Shown: positions 16,096 through 23,372 of the stretch, one piece after another | Layout: the number at the start of each line of letters is the position of its first letter | Numbering within the stretch: the first letter of the stretch is position 1 | Origin: Acrocarpospora catenulata | Lineage (GTDB): Bacteria > Actinomycetota > Actinomycetes > Streptosporangiales > Streptosporangiaceae | Length of the DNA stretch: 64,000 nt | Assembly (NCBI RefSeq): GCF_018476525.1 | Contig: NZ_JAHCST010000001.1 | Coordinates: 374,069-438,068 of the forward strand | Reading direction: 5' to 3' | The notes under the pieces: generated by a model | The model's input: the letters and a program-made list of their open reading frames with translations, nothing else | Database searches by the model: none | Told to the model about the DNA's origin: nothing | Translations under genes and position numbers: made by a program

Positions 16096-17225
16096 GAGAT
16101 CTCCTCCCTGGCGGGCAACTGGGCGCGGGTGCGCCAGCCGCCCTGGTGCGGCCCCGCCTCGAAGCTGCCGCCGATGAGTTCGGCGCGTTCGCGCATCCCG
16201 ACCAGGCCCGCGCCCGCGCCCGGCAGGCGGTATTCGTGCTCGCCGACCTGGTTGTCCACGGTCAGGGTGACACCGGCCGGGTGGTAGTCGATGGTGACAC
16301 CGGCGGGAGTCCTGCCGTGTTTGAGGGCGTTGGTGAGGGATTCCTGGAGGATCCGGTACCCGGCGAGGTCGACGGCGGCGGGGAGTTCGCGGGTTTCGCC
16401 GGTGATGGTGAGGGTCGCCGGGAGGCCGGAACGTTCGACCAGTTCGGGGGCGTCGGCGAGGCGGCGCCGGGTCGGTTCCCCGTCGTCGGCCGGGTCGGCC
16501 CGGAGCAGGCCGATCATGGTACGCATTTCCGCCATGCCCTGGACACTGTTCTCCCTGATCGACTCCAGGACCGCTTGCACGGCCTGGGGTTCCAGATCCG
16601 GGCGGGAGAGCACGCCCGCGGACTGGATCGCGATCGCGCTGAAGTGGTTGGCGACCAGGTCGTGGAGTTCCCGGGCCATACGGGTCCGCTCCTCGGTGAT
16701 CGCGATCCGGCGGTCGAGCTCCGCCAGGCGGGCGATCTGCTCGGCCCTGGTCCGCTCGGCCTCGGCCTGGTCGCGGTGCTGGCGCACGATGATGCCCGTG
16801 ACGACGGCCAGGGGTCCGACCAGGGCGGCCTGGACCCCGATGATCGCGCTTGCCCGCCAGTCGTGGGCGACATATCCGGCGACGGCGGCGATGACCAGGG
16901 TGAGCACCGAGGTGACGCGCAGGAGCGCGCGGGACAGTCTGGCTGGGCCGTACAGGACGGCGGCGTAGATGTTGTCGGTGAATATCAGGATCGTGCCGAG
17001 GGACGGGCCGAGCGCGATGTCACCCACCAGGGCGATCACCCCGAGGACGAGCACCAGGACCGGCGCGCGGCGCCGGAGCGCGACTCCCGTGCAGGCGATC
17101 GCGAGGGGTACGGCGAGCAGGCTGGGCGGCGCCCCGCCCGGCATGACCACCCCGGCCGCGAGCAGCACCAGGCCGCCCGCGAAAAGCGCGACGGCCACCC
17201 CGATGTCCTGCCTGACGAAGGCCAC
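16092..17225 (-). CDS. NarL-family sensor histidine kinase
   Basis: 377 residues from the GTG at 17225, which follows an AGGGG; the frame stays open for 300 bases upstream but that part has no sensible protein. About five membrane helices in the first 150 residues, then a HisKA_3 dimerisation domain with phospho-acceptor His in RMARELHDLVANHFSAIAIQ, and an HATPase_c domain (LQESLTNALKHG N-box, AGAGLVGMRERAELIGG G-box). Short extracytoplasmic loops suggest membrane or envelope sensing. Coupled to the response regulator by a 4-bp overlap. Confidence 0.92.
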   Translation of the reverse strand: MAFVRQDIGVAVALFAGGLVLLAAGVVMPGGAPPSLLAVPLAIACTGVALRRRAPVLVLVLGVIALVGDIALGPSLGTILIFTDNIYAAVLYGPARLSRALLRVTSVLTLVIAAVAGYVAHDWRASAIIGVQAALVGPLAVVTGIIVRQHRDQAEAERTRAEQIARLAELDRRIAITEERTRMARELHDLVANHFSAIAIQSAGVLSRPDLEPQAVQAVLESIRENSVQGMAEMRTMIGLLRADPADDGEPTRRRLADAPELVERSGLPATLTITGETRELPAAVDLAGYRILQESLTNALKHGRTPAGVTIDYHPAGVTLTVDNQVGEHEYRLPGAGAGLVGMRERAELIGGSFEAGPHQGGWRTRAQLPAREEIS

Positions 17226-17346
17226 GTCCCCTATCTCACCATCTGACGTACATCGAAGGATGTATCGCGATTCGTTCCCGCCGACGAGGAGGACGGCCCG
17301 GCGGCCCCCGAGCATGGACAGCAAGCCAACGACAGGAGGGGCTGGC

Positions 17347-17889
17347 GTGCTTGCTCTGATCATCGCGTGTGAGATCGGTTTCTGGGTGGTCCTCGGGCTC
17401 GGCCTGCTGGCCAGGTACGGCCTGCGCATGCCCCGGCTGAGCGCGTTCCTGCTGCTCTGCGTCCCGCTGATCGACCTGGTGCTGCTGGTCGCCGGGGTGA
17501 TCGACATGCGGTCCGGAGCGGTGGCCACCTGGCAGCACGGGCTGGCCGCGACCTACCTCGCGTACTCGGTGGTCTTCGGCCACCGGACGATCCGCTGGGT
17601 GGACGCCCACGTGGCCCACCGGTTCGCCGGCGGCCCGCCCCCGTGGAAGCCCCCGCCCGGCGGCCCCGCCCGGGTCCGCTACGAGTGGGGTTTCTGGCTG
17701 CGCATCGTCCTCGCGTACGGCCTCGCCTGCCTGCTCCTCTTCCTCGCCATCTGGATGGTCGGCGACGCCTCCCGCACCGAGGCCCTGTCCGCCTTCATGC
17801 TCGGCGCCCTGAAGGTCCCCCTGATCGCCGCCCTCTGGCCGCTCAGCTACACCCTCTTCCCCAAGAAGGTCACGTCCGAGATTCAGTGA
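17347..17889 (+). CDS. polytopic membrane protein of unknown function
   Basis: 180 residues from the GTG at 17347, preceded by a strong AGGAGGGG. About five predicted helices: residues 1-22, 30-52, 60-80 and two in the C-terminal third (IVLAYGLACLLLFLAIWMV, ALKVPLIAALWPLSYTLF), with a central Pro-rich loop (GGPPPWKPPPGGP). I do not recognise a family name. Divergent from the NarL-type kinase and 122 bp from it, so it may be a target of that two-component system. Confidence 0.75.
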   Translation: MLALIIACEIGFWVVLGLGLLARYGLRMPRLSAFLLLCVPLIDLVLLVAGVIDMRSGAVATWQHGLAATYLAYSVVFGHRTIRWVDAHVAHRFAGGPPPWKPPPGGPARVRYEWGFWLRIVLAYGLACLLLFLAIWMVGDASRTEALSAFMLGALKVPLIAALWPLSYTLFPKKVTSEIQ

Positions 17890-17900
17890 GCTCCTTGAGC

Positions 17901-19850
17901 TCATGGCCGCGATGATTCCTCCGCGATGATTCCTGGGTCGCTCCGGCTGGGTTCGCCGTTCTCCACGTGGCCGGCGAGACGGCGGGTGGCGGTGGGGGAG
18001 GTGACCGTGAGGTCGTACCAGCCGGTGAGGGGGACGGGGTGGGTGACGGAGGTGTCCGGCGTCAGGTGGTAGGTGGCCGGGGGTGTGGTGCCGTACCCGT
18101 CGGTGATGGTGATCTCGCAGGGGGCGCCGGTGATTACAAGGGTGCCGGAGCCGAGGGTGGTTTCGAGGTCGCCGGGCTGGCCGGTGAAGGTGCGGAGGAA
18201 GCCGTTGGGGCCGTGGACCGTCAGGTCGTACGGGCCTGCGGGCCAGGTGGCCGTGAGGGATTTGCCGGATTCGACGGTGTAGGTCCAGGGGCCGCCGTCC
18301 GGGGAGGTCACGTAGAAGACGGCGCCTGCCGGGCCGCGGCTCTCGAACTCGATCGTGAAGGCGCCGTCCGGCGTGGTCCGGCCGTCGGCCCGCAGGTCGT
18401 ACGGGAGGGCGCGGGCGGGCCGCAAGCCCGGCTCCTGCCTGGGCAGGGCGGGGTCGGCGGGCAGCGGGGAGACATGGTCGGGGTGGCGCTCGCGGTCCCG
18501 TGGGGCCATGGCGGTGGTGTCGGGCAGGGGAAGCGGCCCGAGATCGGCGCGGGTGAAGTCGAAGGCCGAGGTGAGGTCGCCGCAGACGGCCCGCCGCCAG
18601 GGCGAGATGCCCGGCTCGTACACCCCGAAGCGCGCCTCCATGAACCGGATGATCGAGGTGAGGTCGAACACCTCGGAACACACCCAGCCGCCCCGGCTCC
18701 ACGGCGACACCACGATCATCGGAACCCGGACCCCCAGCCCGTACGGCCCGTTCAGGAAGTCCCCGCCACCCGTGTAGATCTCGCCGGTCACCGGCACCGT
18801 GGACGCCCCGCGCTCCGGCGAGGCGGCCGGATAGGGCGGCACCACGTGGTCGAAGAACCCGTCGTTCTCGTCGTAGGTGACCAGCAGCACGGTCCGGCTC
18901 CAGACCTCGGGGTTGGCGGTCAGCGCGTCCAGGGTCTGCGCGATGTACCAGGCGCCGTAGTCGGCGGGCCAGTTCGGATGCTCGCTGTAGGCCTCCGGCG
19001 GGGCCAGCCACGACACCTGCGGTAACCGCCCGTTCAGCACGTCGGCCCGGAAGTGGTCGAACAATCCCTCCCCGGCCTTGGCGTTGGTCCCCGTCCTGGC
19101 CTTCTCGTAGAGCGGGTCGCCGGGCCCGGCCTCCCGGTAGGAGGTGAAGAACAGCAGCGAGTTGCTGCCGTAGTTGCCGATGTAGGGCGCGTGATGGGTC
19201 CAGCCCCAGTTGCCCGCCGCGTCCAGCCCGTCGCCGACGTCCTGGTAGATCTTCCAGGAGATCCCGGCCCGCTCCAGCCGCTCCGGATAGGTCGTCCAGC
19301 CGTACCCGAGCTGGTCGTTCTGGAGCACGGGCCCGCCGCCGTTCCCGTCGTTTCCGGTGTGACCGGTCCACATGTAGAAACGGTTGGGGTCGGTGGGCCC
19401 GAGCACCGAGCAGTGGAAGGCGTCGCAGACGGTGAAGGCGTCGGCCAGCGCGTAGTGGAAGGGCAGGTCCTCCCGGGTCAGATAGGCCATGGTCCCCGGG
19501 GTCTTCGCCGGAATCCACCGGTCGTACCTGCCCTCGTTGAAAGCGACGTGACCGCTGTTCCACTCGTGGTCCAGTTCCTCCAGGAACTTCCCGCCGAGCG
19601 GCCCGCCGTCCGGCCGGAACGGCAGCACCTCCCGGGCGCCGTCCGACTGGTACCAGACCGGTTTCCCGCTCGGCAGCACCACCGGCCGGGGATCCCCGAA
19701 CCCCCGCACCCCTCCAAGCGTCCCGAAATACTGGTCGAAGGACCGGTTCTCCTGCATCAGCACGACGATGTGCTCGACATCGTCGATGGTGCCGGTACGG
19801 ACGTCAGGACCGATCGCCGCCGCATTGGCGACACTGTCGGAAAGTTCCAT
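17901..19850 (-). CDS. phosphocholine-specific phospholipase C family protein, no signal peptide
   Basis: 649 residues. Catalytic domain of the PlcC/acid phosphatase superfamily: DVEHIVVLMQENRSFDQYFGTLGG (metal Glu34, Asn35), GPTDPNRFYMWTGHTG, YDENDGFFDHVVPP. Two C-terminal beta domains of the DUF756 type (about 460-640). Usual family members start with a Tat signal. Here the ATG (good AGAGAGGGA site) begins right where the mature protein would, and an in-frame TGA nine codons upstream rules out a longer N-terminus. It lies 44 bp after the sugar permease on the same strand. It hydrolyses phospholipid head groups if active; location is unclear. Confidence 0.88.
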   Translation of the reverse strand: MELSDSVANAAAIGPDVRTGTIDDVEHIVVLMQENRSFDQYFGTLGGVRGFGDPRPVVLPSGKPVWYQSDGAREVLPFRPDGGPLGGKFLEELDHEWNSGHVAFNEGRYDRWIPAKTPGTMAYLTREDLPFHYALADAFTVCDAFHCSVLGPTDPNRFYMWTGHTGNDGNGGGPVLQNDQLGYGWTTYPERLERAGISWKIYQDVGDGLDAAGNWGWTHHAPYIGNYGSNSLLFFTSYREAGPGDPLYEKARTGTNAKAGEGLFDHFRADVLNGRLPQVSWLAPPEAYSEHPNWPADYGAWYIAQTLDALTANPEVWSRTVLLVTYDENDGFFDHVVPPYPAASPERGASTVPVTGEIYTGGGDFLNGPYGLGVRVPMIVVSPWSRGGWVCSEVFDLTSIIRFMEARFGVYEPGISPWRRAVCGDLTSAFDFTRADLGPLPLPDTTAMAPRDRERHPDHVSPLPADPALPRQEPGLRPARALPYDLRADGRTTPDGAFTIEFESRGPAGAVFYVTSPDGGPWTYTVESGKSLTATWPAGPYDLTVHGPNGFLRTFTGQPGDLETTLGSGTLVITGAPCEITITDGYGTTPPATYHLTPDTSVTHPVPLTGWYDLTVTSPTATRRLAGHVENGEPSRSDPGIIAEESSRP

Positions 19851-19894
19851 GATTCCCTCTCTGTCGGGATGATCCTGACATCAAGGGCGCGCGA

Positions 19895-20791
19895 CTACCG
19901 GCTGAAGCCCGCGGTCAGGCCGCTGAGCAACTGGCGGCGGCCCACCGCGTACAGGACCAGGATCGGCAGGGTGGTGAGCACGACGGAGGCGAGTACGGCC
20001 GGGACGTTCACGCTGTACTGGCCCTGGAAGGCCCACAGGGCGAGGGGGAGGGTGCGCTTGTCGGGGCTCTGGGTGAGGATCAGCGGGAGCAGGAAGCCGT
20101 TCCAGATGGTCAGCGCGTTGTAGATGGACACCGTGACCACGGCGGGGCGGGTCAGCGGGAAGGCCAGCCGCCAGAGGATGGCCCACTCGGTGGCGCCGTC
20201 CATGCGCATCGACTCGAACAGTTCCTTCGGGACGTCGCGGATGAAGTTGGTCAGGACCAGCACCGACAGCGGGATGGCGAAGGCGATCGACGGGAGGATC
20301 ATCCCGAGCAGGCTGTCGTACAGGTGCAGCCGGATGATGATCAGGTAGACCGGGATGATCGTCGCCTGGAGCGGGATCGCCAGGCCCATCAGGAACAGGC
20401 CGTTGACCAGGCGCAGGAACCGGCCGGTGCCGTTGCGCACGATCGCGTACGCCGCCATGAAGGACGCCAGCACCGCGGGGATCACCGCGCCCAGCGTGAC
20501 GATCAGGCTGTTGACGAAGTACCCGATGAACCCCGCCTCGATGACCAGCTGGTAGTTGTGCAGGGTCGGCTCGGCGGGCGGCGCCAGCGGGTTGGAGGCG
20601 TAGTAGCCGCTCTGCTCCTTGAAGCTGGTGATGACGATCCAGTAGATGGGGATGATCACGATCGCCAGCCAGAGCCAGCCGGCCAGGCCGGCCGGCCAGT
20701 TCCGGTGGCCGCCGACCACACCGGCGCGGCGGGCGGCCCTCCGGCGGCCCCCGCCGGCCTCGGCCTGCTCGCGGGTCAGGGTCGTGGCCAT
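19895..20791 (-). CDS. sugar ABC transporter permease (MalG/BxlG type)
   Basis: 298 residues with six membrane helices and the EAA loop ESMRMDGATEWAILWRLAFPL that docks the ATPase. N-terminal extension rich in Ala and Arg is cytoplasmic. Follows the other permease after one base. No ATPase gene is in the cluster, which is usual for actinobacterial CUT1 importers served by a shared MsiK-type ATPase. Context with a GH3 enzyme suggests xylo- or gluco-oligosaccharide import. Confidence 0.92.
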   Translation of the reverse strand: MATTLTREQAEAGGGRRRAARRAGVVGGHRNWPAGLAGWLWLAIVIIPIYWIVITSFKEQSGYYASNPLAPPAEPTLHNYQLVIEAGFIGYFVNSLIVTLGAVIPAVLASFMAAYAIVRNGTGRFLRLVNGLFLMGLAIPLQATIIPVYLIIIRLHLYDSLLGMILPSIAFAIPLSVLVLTNFIRDVPKELFESMRMDGATEWAILWRLAFPLTRPAVVTVSIYNALTIWNGFLLPLILTQSPDKRTLPLALWAFQGQYSVNVPAVLASVVLTTLPILVLYAVGRRQLLSGLTAGFSR

Positions 20792-20792
20792 C

Positions 20793-21710
20793 TCAGACGC
20801 CCTCCTGCTGACTGTGCGCGGCGTCCCGGCCGCCGATCCGGCGCAGCACCAGCGCCAGGGTGAGCCCGACCAGGACGAGGATGACGGCGATCGCGCTGGC
20901 CGGCCCCATCAGGTTGGCCTGCCAGCCCCGCTTGTACATGTCCAGCGCGAGCACCCGGGTGGCGTCCCCCGGCCCGCCCGCCGTCAGCACGAAGATCAGG
21001 TCGAAGAAGGTCAGCGAGCCGACCACCATGAGGGTGGACGAGGTGATGATCGTGTACTTCAGCTGCGGCAGCGTGATGCTGAAGAACCGGCGCACCCGCC
21101 CGGCCCCGTCCAACTCGGCGGCCTCGTACATGGAGCGGGGGATCTGCCGCACCCCGGCCTGGTAGATCAGCGAGTGGAACGGGATGAACTGCCAGGACAC
21201 CACGAAGATCACCACACCGAAGGCCAGCTCGGGCACCCCCAGCCAGTCCTGGACCAGCAGGTCGATGCCCAGCCCGGCGCCCAGCCCGAAGTTGGGGTCC
21301 AGCAGCGCCTTGTACGCGATGGCGATCGCCGCCGAGCTGAGCAGCAGCGGGATGAAGTACACCACCGCCAGCACCGCCCGGTACCGCTGGGCCCCGGCCA
21401 GGAACACCCCGAGCAGGATGCTGGCCGGGGTCTGCACCGCCCAGGACAGGGCCATCACCAGGAACGTCACCCAGAGCGCGTGCGGCAGCCCCGGATCGCT
21501 CAGCACCGCCTGCCAGCTGCTGAACCCGGCGAACAGGATCTCCCCGCCGATCCCGTCCCAGGAGGTGAAGCTGAGCGCGAGCACCCCGATCAGCGGGATC
21601 ACCGCGAAGCCGACGAAGAACACCAGGGCCGGCACGGCCAGCCACGCGAGGCCGCCAGGGCGGCGGCCCCCCGTGGCCGGGCGCGTGGCCGCTGCGGTGG
21701 AGGTGCTCAC
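20793..21710 (-). CDS. sugar ABC transporter permease (MalF/BxlF type)
   Basis: 305 residues from the GTG at 21710, which overlaps the binding-protein stop (GTGA). Six helices (first one GLAWLAVPALVFFVGFAVIPLIG) and EAA motif YEAAELDGAGRVRRFFSITLPQL. Forms the channel with the downstream permease. Part of the transcript binding protein, permease, permease and possibly phospholipase C. A longer in-frame extension upstream overlaps the binding-protein gene and is not real. Confidence 0.92.
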   Translation of the reverse strand: MSTSTAAATRPATGGRRPGGLAWLAVPALVFFVGFAVIPLIGVLALSFTSWDGIGGEILFAGFSSWQAVLSDPGLPHALWVTFLVMALSWAVQTPASILLGVFLAGAQRYRAVLAVVYFIPLLLSSAAIAIAYKALLDPNFGLGAGLGIDLLVQDWLGVPELAFGVVIFVVSWQFIPFHSLIYQAGVRQIPRSMYEAAELDGAGRVRRFFSITLPQLKYTIITSSTLMVVGSLTFFDLIFVLTAGGPGDATRVLALDMYKRGWQANLMGPASAIAVILVLVGLTLALVLRRIGGRDAAHSQQEGV

Positions 21711-23053
21711 TTGCCGATGACCGCGTTCATGTTGGACGCGAACTGCTCGGGCGTGATGGACAGCTGGAACAGCTGGGCGATGTTGTCCAGCAGGGTCTCG
21801 GCGGCGGTCGGGCTGAGCGCCTGGTCCCAGGACTGGCCGAACGCCTTGGCGTTGCTGGCGATGCCGTACTGGAACTGGAGCCACTCGGGGTCCTTGGCGG
21901 CGGCCAGGGCGCTCTCGGTGCCCTTGACGATCGGCACCGAGCCGGTGTCGATCCACTGCTTGACCTCTTCGTCGGAGAGCACCGCGGTGGCGAAGAACTT
22001 CTTGGCGGTCTCCTTCTGCTCCGGCGTGGCCTTGGAGTAGATGGACAGGTACTGGCCGGGGTTGCCGACGGTGTTGCTGGGGTCGCCCTTGCCGCCCGTC
22101 ACCGGCGGGAAGTTCATGTAGCCGAGGTGGCCGCCGGAGACGAAGTCACCGCCGTCCAGCGACATGCTGCCGTAGGTCCAGGTGCCGTGCAGCATCATCG
22201 CCGCCTTGCCGGTGTACAGCAGCGCCTGGTCGGCGTTGGAGTCGGCGGTGATGGAGGAGAAGCCCTTGATGAAGCCGTCGGCCTTGATCAGGTCCTGCAC
22301 CATGGTGAGGGCCTTGATGGAGTCGGGGTTGGACCAGGCGTCCTTCTGGGCGTCGAAGACGGCCTGGAAGACCTCGGGGCCGCCGACCCGGTCGAACAGG
22401 AACTCCAGCCACATCATGTTGGTCCAGCGGGACTGGCCGCCTAACGAGAAGGGCGCGATGCCCGCCTTGTTGAACTTGGGCACCAGGGCCATGATGTCGT
22501 CCCAGGACTGCGGGGGCGCCGCGCCGATCTGGTCGAAGACCTTCTTATTGTAGAAGAGCACGATCGGCTGCACCGCCTCGGCGGGCATCGCGTAGATCTT
22601 GCCGTCGATGGTGGCGGCGCCGAACGAGGACGGGAAGAGCCGGTCCTTCACGGCCGGGTTCTGGTCGAACCACGGGGTGAGGTCGTCGACCTGGCCGGCC
22701 TGCACATAGCTGCGGAGCGTGCCGCCGCCCCAGCCCCAGATGACGGTGGGCGCCTGCCCGGCCCCGAGCGCGGTCTTGATCTTCGTCTTGTACGCGTCGT
22801 TCTGGAACGTGGTGCCGGTGATCGGGGTGTTCGGGTTGGCCTTGTTGAACCGTTCGACGGAGCCGGTCCGGATGCCTTCCTGCGGCTGGGTGCTCAGGTA
22901 CCAGTAGGTGGCCCCGGCGGCTTTCGCGCCACCGCTCGCGCCGCCGCCCGAGGGGGCGGGGCCCGCGGTTCCGCACGAGGCCAGCGCGGCTCCGACGGGA
23001 ACGCCCAAGGCGAGGCTGAGGAAGGTGCGGCGAGATGGTGTTCTGGGCTCCAC
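21707..23053 (-). CDS. sugar-binding lipoprotein of ABC importer (BxlE type)
   Basis: 448 residues from the GTG at 23053, six bases after GGAG. N-terminus has a twin-arginine pair (SRRTFLSLALG) and lipobox LASC (Cys27), so it may be Tat-exported and lipid-anchored. Solute-binding family 1 fold: VERFNKANPNTPITGTTFQND, WGWGGGTLRSYVQAGQVDDL, YAMPAEAVQPIVLFYNKKVF, GKAAMMLHGTWTYG. Captures oligosaccharide outside the cell for the two permeases. First gene of the operon; an inverted repeat lies over its promoter region. Ligand (xylobiose or cellobiose) is inferred from the divergent GH3 gene. Confidence 0.92.
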   Translation of the reverse strand: MEPRTPSRRTFLSLALGVPVGAALASCGTAGPAPSGGGASGGAKAAGATYWYLSTQPQEGIRTGSVERFNKANPNTPITGTTFQNDAYKTKIKTALGAGQAPTVIWGWGGGTLRSYVQAGQVDDLTPWFDQNPAVKDRLFPSSFGAATIDGKIYAMPAEAVQPIVLFYNKKVFDQIGAAPPQSWDDIMALVPKFNKAGIAPFSLGGQSRWTNMMWLEFLFDRVGGPEVFQAVFDAQKDAWSNPDSIKALTMVQDLIKADGFIKGFSSITADSNADQALLYTGKAAMMLHGTWTYGSMSLDGGDFVSGGHLGYMNFPPVTGGKGDPSNTVGNPGQYLSIYSKATPEQKETAKKFFATAVLSDEEVKQWIDTGSVPIVKGTESALAAAKDPEWLQFQYGIASNAKAFGQSWDQALSPTAAETLLDNIAQLFQLSITPEQFASNMNAVIGK

Positions 23054-23164
23054 GCTGATCTCCGTACTCCAGTGCCGCGACCGCGACCGCGGCGAGTTGA
23101 TCACGGATGCGATGGTCAGCCGTCGTGGATCAGCATCCTCCTTGCCGTCGTGCCAAGAGCCGGT

Positions 23165-23216
23165 CCACCGAAACATTGCGACATGACCGCGCGTGATGGA
23201 ATCTAAGTTTCGGTGG
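23165..23216 (-). promoter_or_regulatory. inverted repeat upstream of sugar importer operon
   Basis: CCACCGAAAC (23165-23174) and GTTTCGGTGG (23207-23216) form a perfect 10-bp inverted repeat with a 32-bp spacer, 110 bp upstream of the binding-protein start. Each arm carries a CGAAA/TTTCG half-site that also appears in the palindrome beside the GH3 gene, so both may be sites for the LacI regulator. The 319-bp divergent spacer 23054-23372 holds these two elements and no gene. Confidence 0.5.
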
Positions 23217-23325
23217 AAGTGGTGTCAATAGGCCACCTCACAGCATTCGGGGTGGTCCAGATAGAACGGGATTGAACTGGTGTTTTGTGACGGATAAGGT
23301 CGGGCGCGCAGGTCACTGCAGGGTC

Positions 23326-23339
23326 TCGAAATATTTCGA
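23326..23339. promoter_or_regulatory. LacI-type operator palindrome before the GH3 gene
   Basis: TCGAAATATTTCGA is a perfect 14-bp palindrome 33 bp before the GH3 start codon, in AT-rich sequence. From memory, BxlR of a Streptomyces xylobiose system recognises CGAA-N-TTCG-type inverted sites, which this resembles. Likely operator for the LacI gene at 25810. Confidence 0.65.
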
Positions 23340-23372
23340 AAACCTCCGACACAACATCATGAGGAGAGCTGG

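Noticed and set aside
19895-21710. Missing ATPase as sign of a broken sugar importer
   Set aside because: Actinobacterial CUT1 importers normally lack a linked ATPase and share MsiK, so this is expected.
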